Below, in pieces: positions 26,795 to 34,626 of a stretch of 64,000 bases of DNA (its first letter is position 1; each line of letters starts with the position of its first letter). The notes under the pieces are model-generated. The model saw only the letters and a list, made by a program, of their open reading frames with translations. It did no database searches and was not told the origin of the DNA. The stretch comes from an uncultured Bacilli bacterium (GTDB lineage Bacteria; Bacillota_I; Bacilli_A; RF39; UBA660): contig CAKOLB010000002.1 in the NCBI GenBank assembly GCA_934096125.1, positions 70,924-134,923 on the forward strand. The letters are read 5' to 3'. Both the position numbers and the translations under genes were made by a program.

Positions 26795-28702
26795 TTATTT
26801 AGCCCGGTAGTTATCTTCAAGGGTAAACTCAACATTTTCATTTATCCACTCTTTCCGTGGCTCAACTTTATCCCCCATTAGAACTTGAACTCTTTTTTCC
26901 GCTAAAGCAGCATCTAAAATGCGGACGCGTATTAAACTTCTCGTTTCAGGGTCCATTGTAGTTTCCCAAAGCTGGTCTGCATTCATTTCCCCAAGCCCTT
27001 TATATCTTTGAATAGTATATTTACCAGTGTTTTCTTCTTTTATCTTCTCAAGCTCTTCATCAGTATAAGCATAATAAGTTTTTTTACCATAGTCTAGTTT
27101 ATATAGTGGAGGCATAGCAATAAATAACTTGCCTTTTTCAATTAAGCCTCGCATGTAACGGTAGAAAAATGTTAAAAGAAGAATTTGAATGTGAGCTCCA
27201 TCGACATCGGCATCGGTCATGATTATAACCTTGTCATAATTAGAGTCTTCAGCGTCAAAGTCAGCACCAACACCTGCCCCAATAGTGTGAATTAAGGTAT
27301 TTATTTCTTCATTTTTTAAAAGTTCTTCCAAACTTGATTTTTCACTATTAATAACTTTTCCTCGCAACGGCAAAATAGCTTGGAACTTCCGGTCTCTTCC
27401 CCCTTTAGCAGAACCACCAGCACTGTCCCCTTCGACTAGAAATAACTCATTTAAACGAGGATTTTTACTTTGAGCTGGAGCAAGTTTCATCGATAAATTC
27501 TTTTCAATTTTGTTTTTATTTTTACCATTTCGAGCTTCTTCCCGTGCTTTTCTGGCTGCTTCTCTTGCTACTTTACTTTTCATCGCTTTATCTAAAATAT
27601 TAGATGCGACTTCTTTATTTTCTTCTAGGAAAAACCTTAAAGCTTCATAAGTTATACTTTCGGTAGTGCTACGAGCCTCAGGTGTTCCCAGTTTACCTTT
27701 GGTTTGACCTTCAAATTGTAAAAGTTCTTCGGGAATTTTTAAACTAATAACAGCAGTTAAACCTTCCCGGCAATCACTTCCATCTAAAGAGTTGTTTTTC
27801 CCTTTAAAGACATTATTATTTTTGGCATACTCATTAAAAGCTTTGGTAATGCCAGTTTTAAACCCAACTTCGTGAGTTCCCCCATCGACAGTTTTAACAT
27901 TATTTACAAACGATAAGATATTTTCATTATAGGTATCAGTGTATTGCATGGCAATATCTACTTCAATTCCATTTTTACTATTACTAAAATTAATAACTTT
28001 ATTTAAGGTTTTCTTACCCTCATTCATGTAATCAATAAAGCTTGTTAAACCATTTTCATAATGATACTTGGCACTAAAGTTGTCTTCTTCATCAATTACT
28101 TCAATAGTAAGGCCACTTAGTAAAAAGGCACTTTCTTGCATTCTTTCGGCAATAGTTGTGTAAGAGAAGTTACAGTTTTTAAAGATTTCCTGGTCTGGCA
28201 AAAATTTAACGATTGTTCCAGTTTTATTAGTTTTTCCCACTGTATGAAGTGGAGTTTTAACATGACCACCATTTTCAAATTCAATCATCGATATTACGCC
28301 ATCACGATAAATGACAACTTGCATTTCTTTAGATAAGGCATTAACGACACTAGCACCTACCCCATGAAGTCCCCCAGAAACTTTATAGCCAGCTTCCGAA
28401 AACTTACCACCAGCATGCAAAATTGTATATATAACCTCAGGAGTTGATTTTCCAGATTCATGCATCCCAATCGGAACACCACGGCCATTATCGGCAACGG
28501 TAATACTTTTATCTTTATTAATTATTACTTTAATATGATTACCATATCCATTTATTACTTCATCGATAGCATTATCCACAATTTCCCAGACTAAGTGATG
28601 CATCCCTCTTTTATCTGTTGAACCAATGTACATCCCCGGTCTTTTCCGAACTGCCTCTAACCCTTCTAAAATCTTAATCGATGTTTCGTCATATTTTGCC
28701 AT
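26795..28702 (-). CDS. parE: DNA topoisomerase IV subunit B
   Basis: Start at 28702 (MAKYDETSIKILEGLEAVRK) behind GGTGATG, 635 residues. The GHKL ATPase domain has VDNAIDEVINGYG, ADNGRGVPIG and SGGLHGVGASVVNALS; the TOPRIM domain has LFLVEGDSAGGSAKGGRDR, PLRGKVIN and IIMTDADVDGAHI. The length and lack of a GyrB insertion fit ParE. It forms the enzyme with the downstream parC product. A promoter lies at 28721-28750. Confidence 0.96.
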   Translation of the reverse strand: MAKYDETSIKILEGLEAVRKRPGMYIGSTDKRGMHHLVWEIVDNAIDEVINGYGNHIKVIINKDKSITVADNGRGVPIGMHESGKSTPEVIYTILHAGGKFSEAGYKVSGGLHGVGASVVNALSKEMQVVIYRDGVISMIEFENGGHVKTPLHTVGKTNKTGTIVKFLPDQEIFKNCNFSYTTIAERMQESAFLLSGLTIEVIDEEDNFSAKYHYENGLTSFIDYMNEGKKTLNKVINFSNSKNGIEVDIAMQYTDTYNENILSFVNNVKTVDGGTHEVGFKTGITKAFNEYAKNNNVFKGKNNSLDGSDCREGLTAVISLKIPEELLQFEGQTKGKLGTPEARSTTESITYEALRFFLEENKEVASNILDKAMKSKVAREAARKAREEARNGKNKNKIEKNLSMKLAPAQSKNPRLNELFLVEGDSAGGSAKGGRDRKFQAILPLRGKVINSEKSSLEELLKNEEINTLIHTIGAGVGADFDAEDSNYDKVIIMTDADVDGAHIQILLLTFFYRYMRGLIEKGKLFIAMPPLYKLDYGKKTYYAYTDEELEKIKEENTGKYTIQRYKGLGEMNADQLWETTMDPETRSLIRVRILDAALAEKRVQVLMGDKVEPRKEWINENVEFTLEDNYRAK

Positions 28703-28720
28703 ACTTTCATCACCTTTCTC

Positions 28721-28750
28721 ATTATAACAACACTTTCTCCGTAAAATCAA
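28721..28750 (-). promoter_or_regulatory. Promoter of parE-parC
   Basis: Minus-strand TTGATT and TATAAT boxes are separated by 18 bases. The predicted start site is about ten bases before the ribosome site of parE, giving a very short leader. Confidence 0.65.
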
Positions 28751-28811
28751 GAAAAAGGCCCGATAAGTCAAGAAAAAAATAAAAAGGAAATGCCGGGTAT
28801 ATCGCCGGTGG

Positions 28812-29105
28812 ATGCTTAAAAATGATGTAGATTATAAAGTAACTTTGAAAGCAATTAACAGAAGATTTAATAGAAAGTTTTATGGAAATGATAATACTGA
28901 TCTCTCATGGAAATATTGGCTTTTTCCGGTGATAAATACCGATAAAGGTTTAAAGATAATTGATAGATACTTTCAAGAAACCCTTAGATATTTAGTTACA
29001 GGTAAATACAGTAAGAAAAACTATAAAACTCTGCCTTATGAAGTGCTTAAGAAGTGTAATTATAAACCAGTTGTAAATGAATATTATAAAGCAAAAAAGA
29101 TTTAG
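28812..29105 (+). CDS. Short protein resembling the C-terminal end of a reverse transcriptase, possible remnant
   Basis: A 97-residue basic protein. WLFPVINTDKGLKIIDRYFQ, ETLRYLVTGKYSKKNY, LPYEVLKKCNYKPVVNEYY recalls, from memory of the families, the C-terminal region of bacterial reverse-transcriptase-like proteins; nothing of the palm domain (no YxDD) is present. It may be a truncated relic or a small stand-alone gene. It is divergent from parE and shares a terminator with the convergent exporter genes. The assignment is tentative. Confidence 0.45.
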   Translation: MLKNDVDYKVTLKAINRRFNRKFYGNDNTDLSWKYWLFPVINTDKGLKIIDRYFQETLRYLVTGKYSKKNYKTLPYEVLKKCNYKPVVNEYYKAKKI

Positions 29106-29131
29106 CTTGTCAAAAAGACTAAATCTTTTTT
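29094..29131. terminator. Bidirectional hairpin terminator
   Basis: AAAAAGATTTAG and CTAAATCTTTTT arms flank a 13-base loop between convergent genes; T-runs exist on both strands. Confidence 0.8.
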
Positions 29132-30398
29132 AGGAATTTTTAATAGTTTTGCGAACCCTACTCCATACCTTATCATTTGAATAGTTTAAGATACCATTTT
29201 TATAGATTTTCATGCCTTTTTTTAATAGAATGTAGATAAATAAAATCATGATGACTATTGATAATAGCATTTCTGGGAGAGTTATTTCTCCAATTATATA
29301 TAAAGTAGGACTTAGAAATGATGATAAAAATGGGATATAGGAAGCGATATGGATAAATGTTGAGCCGTTAAACATCGAAGCTGTGATGGCAAGGTAATAT
29401 CCTGCTACACTAATTAGCATAATTGGGGTTTGAAGCTGATTAAAGTCTTCAATGTTGACTGTCATGGATGCAAGGATGCCAGAAAGTGTTGCATAAGCAA
29501 TAAATGATAACACCATTAAGATAAATGTAAGAGGAATAACAATGTATAACTTATCAAGTAAAAATTCTAAGTTTAAAGAGCTAAATATACTCGTTATGTC
29601 ACTAATAAGTGAAGTGCCATTTAAAAACTTATGAAGAAGTAAACCAAGAGATGCATAAATTAGTAGTAAAAGGCCTTCAAAGATAACGAAAATATTACTT
29701 GCTAAAACCTTGGATGCTAGATGAAGCTTAGGACTGATATTTGAGATAATTATCTCCATACTTCTGGTGGTTTTTTCCTCACAAATTTCACCACCAACCA
29801 TTTGCACAAGAAAGATAACTAACATGAAAAATGGCAAGATAAGTGTTGGAAAAACACTATTCATGACAAGCTCCATATTCTCATCGACATTTTTACTATC
29901 ACTTAAAATATCTCTATCTATCTTAGTTTCTTTAGTTATTTCTGTTAAAAGAGTTGGGTCAATATTTGACTTGATAAGGCCAAGAGTTGATTTGGTGCTA
30001 TTTAAAGATGTGATAATTTTTTGATAGATGGTATTATCTATTTTTTCATAACTAGTTATTTTTGCTTCCAAAAAGCCATTTTCATCAGCATCAAGACTTA
30101 TTAGCACCTTTCCTTTATCTAGCTTTTCTGCATCAACATCTTTTTTATATACTTTAATATTTTCATCTTCATCTAAAGCATTTAAGCTACTTTGAAAAAG
30201 CTCATAACCCCCGATATTATCGACAACATAAATTTGGATTTCATCAGAAAAATCACCGCCAAAAAACTTAATTATACTATTTATATTAATAAGACACATG
30301 ATAACAAGAGCTAGAATAATATTAGTAATTAAAAACCATTTTGTTTTAATCTTTTTTTCTAAACTTACCTTCGTTAAATACCAAAATTTCTTTTTCAT
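29130..30398 (-). CDS. ABC-2 permease, NatB/YhaP-like
   Basis: A 422-residue permease: helix near 20-42, a large extracellular domain to about residue 180, then five membrane helices starting with VFPTLILPFFMLVIFLVQMV. VGGEICEEKTTRSMEIIISNI is the conserved coupling segment of the NatB-type exporters. It overlaps the ATPase stop as ATGA. With 30395-31288 it resembles B. subtilis YhaQP; sodium or drug export is possible. Confidence 0.88.
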   Translation of the reverse strand: MKKKFWYLTKVSLEKKIKTKWFLITNIILALVIMCLININSIIKFFGGDFSDEIQIYVVDNIGGYELFQSSLNALDEDENIKVYKKDVDAEKLDKGKVLISLDADENGFLEAKITSYEKIDNTIYQKIITSLNSTKSTLGLIKSNIDPTLLTEITKETKIDRDILSDSKNVDENMELVMNSVFPTLILPFFMLVIFLVQMVGGEICEEKTTRSMEIIISNISPKLHLASKVLASNIFVIFEGLLLLIYASLGLLLHKFLNGTSLISDITSIFSSLNLEFLLDKLYIVIPLTFILMVLSFIAYATLSGILASMTVNIEDFNQLQTPIMLISVAGYYLAITASMFNGSTFIHIASYIPFLSSFLSPTLYIIGEITLPEMLLSIVIMILFIYILLKKGMKIYKNGILNYSNDKVWSRVRKTIKNS

Positions 30399-31288
30399 TT
30401 TGCCCCTCCAACATAATGGATAAATATATCATTTAAACTAGCATCATCCACAGTAAACTTATGAACCTTATACTTTTTGACTGCATTAAAGACTTCATCT
30501 GCTACCTCATCTTTGGCTACTTGCAAAGTAATTTCTCCATTTTTCTCTTCGCAGCTTAATACACCATCAATTTTGGTAAGAACCCGAGCTTTTAAGTTGT
30601 CTGCTTTAACAACAATAGTTTTTTTCGCATAATCTTTTTTGATATCACTTATTTTGCCACTTACTATAGCTTTTCCTTTAACTAAAATAAGCATCTTTTC
30701 ACAAAAATCTTCAATATACTGCATCTGATGAGAGGAAAAGATAATCGTGCATCCCTCTTTTTGCATCTTTTTAATAGCCTTTTTAATTAACTTTACATTG
30801 ATTGGGTCAAGACCACTAAAGGGCTCATCAAGTATCAAAAGCTTGGGATTATTAATTAGTGCGGATATCACCTGAATTTTTTGCTGATTTCCTTTAGATA
30901 ACTCTTTAATAAGTTTATATTTATAGTCCTTTATGTTAAATTCTTCTAACCAGTAGTCAATTTGTTTATCGATTGTTTTTTCATCCATAGATTTTAAAAC
31001 GCCATAAAACTTTAACATCTTTTCAACCGTTAGTTTCGTTAAAAGACTTCTTTCTTCTGTGACAAAACTTATTTTATCGCAAGTTCTATAATCTATTTTT
31101 TCTTCATTAAAAGTTATTTCCCCCTCGCTTGCTTCTAAAAGGCCAACAATCATTCTAAAGGTTGTGGTTTTACCTGCCCCATTTTCCCCGAGAAGGCCAA
31201 ATATTTCTCCTGGCTTAACAGTAAAAGATAAATTATCAACAGCTTTAAATTTACCATAGTACTTAGTTACATTTTTTACCCTTAACAT
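30395..31288 (-). CDS. ABC transporter ATP-binding protein, NatA/YhaQ-like
   Basis: A 297-residue ABC ATPase with Walker A GENGAGKTT near 38, signature ELSKGNQQKIQVISAL near 135, Walker B LLILDEPFSGLDPIN near 155 and switch SSHQM. LSKGNQQK is the form seen in the NatA/YhaQ group. It drives the permease encoded by the overlapping next gene. An AGAGG site lies before the ATG. Confidence 0.92.
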   Translation of the reverse strand: MLRVKNVTKYYGKFKAVDNLSFTVKPGEIFGLLGENGAGKTTTFRMIVGLLEASEGEITFNEEKIDYRTCDKISFVTEERSLLTKLTVEKMLKFYGVLKSMDEKTIDKQIDYWLEEFNIKDYKYKLIKELSKGNQQKIQVISALINNPKLLILDEPFSGLDPINVKLIKKAIKKMQKEGCTIIFSSHQMQYIEDFCEKMLILVKGKAIVSGKISDIKKDYAKKTIVVKADNLKARVLTKIDGVLSCEEKNGEITLQVAKDEVADEVFNAVKKYKVHKFTVDDASLNDIFIHYVGGAK

Positions 31289-31345
31289 ATATACCTCTTT
31301 TCCTTAATACAAGTATATCTTAAAACGCAAAAAAAAGAAACATCC

Positions 31346-31474
31346 TTAGTAGAATGCTCCTCCCCAAATGATTGCGAGTAAAATGAATAATATTAAAACT
31401 ATAAATGCATAGCTGGCTGTAAAACCATTACCATTATTACTCATTTCATCTCCATGCTTTTTACAACAACTCAT
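31346..31474 (-). CDS. YjcZ-like small membrane peptide (42 residues)
   Basis: The ATG at 31474 has an AAGGAGG site. The 42-residue product MSCCKKHGDEMSNNGNGF continues into one membrane helix SYAFIVLILFILLAIIW and ends GGAFY. Glycine-rich head, one Ile/Leu/Val helix and a GxAF end are the pattern of YjcZ/CmpA-era small sporulation membrane proteins of Bacillus. A second copy lies 28 bases upstream. Too short for usual gene calling. Confidence 0.7.
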   Translation of the reverse strand: MSCCKKHGDEMSNNGNGFTASYAFIVLILFILLAIIWGGAFY

Positions 31475-31501
31475 ATATATACCTCCTTAAAATTTATATG
31501 A

Positions 31502-31588
31502 TTAGATAAAAGCCCCGACAATGATTATTAGAAGAATAAATAGTACCAAAATAATTGCAGCGCCTAGGCCATTTCCACATTGATTCAT
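31502..31588 (-). CDS. YjcZ-like small membrane peptide (28 residues)
   Basis: The ATG at 31588 follows AGGAGG by seven bases. The 28-residue product reads MNQCGNGLGAAIILVLFILL then IIIVGAFI. It is one hydrophobic helix with a short Gly/Asn head and the GAF end typical of the YjcZ family, whose B. subtilis members are made in sporulation. It lies just upstream of the 42-residue relative, probably on the same transcript. Confidence 0.7.
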   Translation of the reverse strand: MNQCGNGLGAAIILVLFILLIIIVGAFI

Positions 31589-31672
31589 AAACTTTCCTCC
31601 TTTATAAGTCTTTTCAATATTATTGTATGGCTCTAAAAAATAATTGTGAGGGCATTAAATCTAGAAATTTTC

Positions 31673-31701
31673 TTGTACTTAAAGAAAATAATTGTTATAA
31701 T
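31673..31701 (+). promoter_or_regulatory. Promoter of prsA
   Basis: TTGTAC (31673-31678) and a perfect TATAAT (31696-31701) are separated by 17 bases, 20 bases before the chosen start codon. Confidence 0.7.
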
Positions 31702-31721
31702 ACTTGCGAGGAGAAATGAAA

Positions 31722-32774
31722 ATGAAGAAAAAAATAATTGGTTTATGTGTTATTATGCTTCTAGCTGGAGGTTGTGGAAAAGTTCCTAAACTGGAAAATG
31801 GTCAAGAAGCTGTGGTAAGTTTTGAAAATGGGGATAAGATAAGTGTTGATGACTTTTATAATAAGATAAAAGATGATTTTGGACTTGATACTTTAGTAAC
31901 AATGGTAGATACTTATATTTGTGAAAAAGAATTTAAAGATTACAAAGATACGGCGAAGAAGAATGCTCAAGCTTATATTGATGCCTTTATTGAACAATAT
32001 GGTAGTAAAGAAAAGTTTTTAGAAGCTTTACAAAGTCAAACAAGTTATCAAACAATTGAAGCCTATCAAGATTATATGTATCTTGCAAACTTACAAAGTC
32101 ATGCAATTGATGAATATTCAAAAGAACAAATAACAGATGAAGAAATAGAAAAGTATTATAATGAAGAAGCAATTGGAGATATGGAAATTAGTCATATTCT
32201 TATTACATCTGATGTAAAAAAAGATGCTAGTGATGATGATAAGAAAAAGGCTGAAGAAACTGCGAAAAAGAAAGCTGAAGAAGTAATTGAAAAGTTAAAT
32301 ACTGCGAAGAAAAATGGGGAAAATATTACTAAAACATTTACTAGTTTAGCTAAAGAGTACTCAAAAGATGATGATACTAAGAATAAAGGTGGTGCACTTG
32401 GCAAAATTAATTATGGAGACTTAGACAGTAACTATGATGAATTAATTGATGCTGCAAAGAATTTAAAAGATGGTGAATACTCTACAAGTGTTATTACAAC
32501 TGAGTTAGGTTATCATGTTATCTTAAAGACAAAAAGTTATGAAAAAGAGAAACTTGAAAATATAAAAGAAGAAATTAGAGAAACACTTGGAAAGAGATAT
32601 GCTGAAAATAATAAGAATAGTTTAGGACTTACAGCTTTACAACACTATAGAAAAAAATATGGTATGGAAATTCAAGATAAAGAAATGAAGAAACAATATT
32701 CAAATTATATTCAAAATGCTCTTGCAAGTGTCAATAGCAGTAGTACTTCATCTAGTGATAGTTCAAGCAATTAA
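31722..32774 (+). CDS. prsA: Foldase lipoprotein PrsA (parvulin peptidyl-prolyl isomerase)
   Basis: Start at 31722 (MKKKIIGLCVIMLLAGGCGK), eight bases after GAGGAG; 350 residues. The signal ends in the lipobox LAGGC, so the mature protein is lipid-anchored outside the membrane. A helical N-terminal chaperone region is followed by a parvulin domain (about 145-270) with MEISHILI, FTSLAKEYSKDD, GGALGKINYGDL and TELGYHVI. PrsA folds exported proteins, including PBPs, after secretion. A Ser-rich tail ends the protein. Confidence 0.93.
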   Translation: MKKKIIGLCVIMLLAGGCGKVPKLENGQEAVVSFENGDKISVDDFYNKIKDDFGLDTLVTMVDTYICEKEFKDYKDTAKKNAQAYIDAFIEQYGSKEKFLEALQSQTSYQTIEAYQDYMYLANLQSHAIDEYSKEQITDEEIEKYYNEEAIGDMEISHILITSDVKKDASDDDKKKAEETAKKKAEEVIEKLNTAKKNGENITKTFTSLAKEYSKDDDTKNKGGALGKINYGDLDSNYDELIDAAKNLKDGEYSTSVITTELGYHVILKTKSYEKEKLENIKEEIRETLGKRYAENNKNSLGLTALQHYRKKYGMEIQDKEMKKQYSNYIQNALASVNSSSTSSSDSSSN

Positions 32775-32775
32775 A

Positions 32776-32804
32776 AAAATTGAGTTGTTACGCTCAATTT
32801 TTTT
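32776..32804. terminator. Hairpin terminator between prsA and the coat gene
   Basis: AAATTGAG and CTCAATTT arms around an eight-base loop, followed by T on the plus strand and preceded by A; it can serve both convergent genes. Confidence 0.85.
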
Positions 32805-32807
32805 GTT

Positions 32808-33254
32808 TTAGCATAAACAGTCTACATATGTATCTGATAAGCATCGAATGCAACATAGGCAACTGCAGTCCATTGTGAAGAATACGTTAGTTGCTGCATA
32901 AGGATATATGCTAGCTTCATCAGTATTATCTGCTAAAACTCTAAAGGTACAACAATTTCCTTCAATCTTCTCTACTCTAAATACATTAGAACATGTTGAT
33001 GTTACGCTCTGACCTTCACAACCGATGGTTGAATCTTTAGTTATTGGCATGCTAAATGGTACTCCATTTCCTGCACAAGTATATAACATAACTGGTCTAG
33101 TATTACATATTAAACAATTTGTTCCCCCACCAAGCACTGGTCTATCGCAAGTTTGTAAGCAATTGTCTGGACAAGCATTTTCTTGAAGTACTAAAATTAC
33201 ACAAAGAATTTCATTGATGCAGTTGCCAGTTTTATTATTACTTTGATTATTCAT
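32808..33254 (-). CDS. CotY/CotZ-like spore coat or crust protein
   Basis: A 148-residue cysteine-rich protein (about 19 Cys). It opens NNKTGNCINEILCVILVLQE and later has VFRVEKIEGNCCTFRVLAD and the tail FFTMDCSCLCCIRCLSDTYV, which match the CotY/CotZ pattern (FRVERVHGSCATL, DLDCFCAINCL). In Bacillus these proteins form the outermost disulfide-linked spore crust. An AAGGGTG site precedes the ATG. This is the strongest sign of sporulation in the window. Confidence 0.85.
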   Translation of the reverse strand: MNNQSNNKTGNCINEILCVILVLQENACPDNCLQTCDRPVLGGGTNCLICNTRPVMLYTCAGNGVPFSMPITKDSTIGCEGQSVTSTCSNVFRVEKIEGNCCTFRVLADNTDEASIYPYAATNVFFTMDCSCLCCIRCLSDTYVDCLC

Positions 33255-33321
33255 AAACTTTCACCCTTTCATGTACTTTCATTATTAATTTATGAAAAAG
33301 AGAAAAAAGAGTGTATGCTAA

Positions 33322-33364
33322 CAGGTCAAAGACTATGAATTTATTTTTTCATGTCCTTGACCTG
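33322..33364. repeat. Imperfect inverted repeat, 17-base arms
   Basis: CAGGTCAAAGACTATGAA is mirrored by TTCATGTCCTTGACCTG with two mismatches across a T-rich loop. It lies between the coat gene and the end of the toxin gene and could be a terminator or processing site; no T-run follows on either strand. Confidence 0.55.
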
Positions 33365-33433
33365 GTCAATTTGTTAAATTTCCACTGGATTGTCATTCGC
33401 ACCAATCATAAGCGTAAACATTTACTAAATCAC

Positions 33434-33976
33434 CTAAATATCAACATCAATATCCTCTTCATTGCTTCCAAAAATGTTATTTTGATTTTCTATATAATCT
33501 TTGCACTTGTTTTCTAGCAATTTAAAATCACAACATCTTTCTTTAACTTTTTCAGGTAAGTATCCTTTATTATATTGTAATGTAAAATGTCTAATTTTTG
33601 CAAATAAATCCTTCTTATGATTATTAATAAATGTAGTCTGGTCTTCAACTAATGTTTTATATTTTTCATCGGTAATCGTCGGCAAGACTTCGGTAATACA
33701 CTCAATTGGGGTCGGTATCATGTTATTAATATTTATAATTCCTAACTCACCATTTTTAATTTTGAATATATCAACTGCCTTACTACTCATTTTTAAATGC
33801 TTCAGTTTTGGACTAGATAATGGTGCAAAATAATTTAATTCATTAAATGTATAAACTACACCTATATATGGTCGTGTCATTTTTTTATTATATGCCACTT
33901 TAGAATCATATTTTCGTAAATAATTGATATAGTTCTCATCTAAATAATATATTTTTAAACTTTTTGTCATAATCAT
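33434..33976 (-). CDS. toxN: Type III toxin-antitoxin endoribonuclease, ToxN/AbiQ family
   Basis: The ATG at 33976 follows AGGAG by four bases; ATG 33970 is an alternative. The 180-residue product has LKIYYLDENYINYLRKYDSK, then RPYIGVVYTFNELNYFAPLS and SPKLKHLKM, matching the ToxN/AbiQ core (RPY-x-G, Y-x-x-PLSS-x-K-x-KH). Ser54-Ser55-Pro56-Lys57 align with the active-site Thr-Ser-x-Lys of ToxN. GELGIININNMIPTP is also typical. Directly upstream lie an intrinsic terminator and three 36-base tandem repeats, the normal arrangement of such loci. The enzyme would cut RNA, including its own antitoxin precursor, and can abort phage growth. Confidence 0.9.
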   Translation of the reverse strand: MIMTKSLKIYYLDENYINYLRKYDSKVAYNKKMTRPYIGVVYTFNELNYFAPLSSPKLKHLKMSSKAVDIFKIKNGELGIININNMIPTPIECITEVLPTITDEKYKTLVEDQTTFINNHKKDLFAKIRHFTLQYNKGYLPEKVKERCCDFKLLENKCKDYIENQNNIFGSNEEDIDVDI

Positions 33977-33984
33977 CAAACTCC

Positions 33985-34015
33985 TAAAACAAAAGCTAGG
34001 AAGTTACCCTAGCTT
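33985..34015 (-). terminator. Terminator between antitoxin RNA repeats and toxin gene
   Basis: Minus-strand AAGCTAGG and CCTAGCTT arms around a seven-base loop are followed by TTTTGTTTT. In type III systems this attenuator lets most transcripts stop after the RNA antitoxin and a few read into the toxin. Confidence 0.88.
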
Positions 34016-34017
34016 AC

Positions 34018-34130
34018 TTTTTTTACTCCCTACTATGGCAAGGGTATTCCAACTTTTTTTACTCCCTACTACGGCAAGGGTATTCCAACTTTTTTTACTC
34101 CCTACTATGGCAAGGGTATTCCAACTTTTT
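34018..34130 (-). ncRNA. toxI: Type III antitoxin RNA: three 36-base tandem repeats (ToxI-like)
   Basis: Identical units start (plus-strand coordinates of the shared ACTCCCTACTA) at 34025, 34061 and 34097, a strict 36-base period; copy two differs by one base. On the minus strand each unit has GTTGGAATACCC, TTGCCATAGTAGGG and an A-run. CCC and GGG blocks can pair, as expected for the pseudoknotted ToxI/antiQ RNAs that bind one toxin each. No unique spacers separate the units, so it is not a CRISPR array. A minus-strand TATAAT at 34155-34160 is suitably placed to start the RNA. Confidence 0.88.
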
Positions 34131-34154
34131 ATGAAACATTGCTGTTTCTTTGTT

Positions 34155-34160
34155 ATTATA
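34155..34160 (-). promoter_or_regulatory. Probable -10 box of the toxin-antitoxin operon
   Basis: A minus-strand TATAAT lies about 25 bases before the first repeat. The -35 region (TGTATT at 17 bases) is weak. Confidence 0.45.
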
Positions 34161-34298
34161 TGAAGTTTCCCTCATTTAATACATATATAATGTACCACAT
34201 TTCTCAGCATTTGTAAATATCTTACAATTTTATTTAGTGTGCTAAAAGTTAGTGATTTACTTTTTTGAGATATTTGTTATAATTAGATTGGTGATAGA

Positions 34299-34616
34299 AT
34301 GCAAACATGGTTACAATATTTGATAATTGCAGCTTTTTTAATAATTATTTCTCTAGTGATTGTTAAGCTTTCAAAAAGAGATTTTAATGTTGAAGCTAAT
34401 AAATTAATTACTTACCTTGGTGGTAAAGATAATATTATTAATGCGGAATGTAACATGAGTAGATTAAAAATTATTTTAAAAGATGTAAAGCTTGCGAATA
34501 AGGAAGGCATCCAAAAGCTTGGGGCTAAAGGAATTGTGGAAATTGATAACCAGCTGAAAATTATATTTGATAAAAATGCCAAACAATTAAAAAAGTATAT
34601 TGAAGATTTACTATAA
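34299..34616 (+). CDS. Membrane-anchored PTS EIIB-like domain protein
   Basis: A 105-residue protein with an N-terminal membrane helix (about 5-24) and a glucose-family EIIB-like domain (about 30-105): ANKLITYLGGKDNIINAECN, RLKIILKDVKL, GIQKLGAKGIVEIDNQLKII. In true EIIB the phosphorylated Cys sits three residues before the Arg of C-x-T-R-L; here that place is Asn52 and the only Cys is at 51. A role in sugar phosphotransfer is therefore doubtful; a regulatory or structural role is possible. Confidence 0.7.
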   Translation: MQTWLQYLIIAAFLIIISLVIVKLSKRDFNVEANKLITYLGGKDNIINAECNMSRLKIILKDVKLANKEGIQKLGAKGIVEIDNQLKIIFDKNAKQLKKYIEDLL

Positions 34617-34626
34617 TATACTTTTT

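Noticed and set aside
24291..28702. gyrB-gyrA instead of parE-parC
   Set aside because: No GyrA box is visible in the C-terminal half and the sequence around the active site is of the ParC type; a profile comparison would be decisive.
33311..33517. Plus-strand open frame antisense to the toxin gene end
   Set aside because: It overlaps the inverted repeat and the toxin 3' end, has no ribosome site and low-complexity hydrophobic content.
34018..34130. Short CRISPR array
   Set aside because: The 36-base units follow each other without unique spacers, only three exist, no cas genes are near, and a ToxN-family gene lies next to them.
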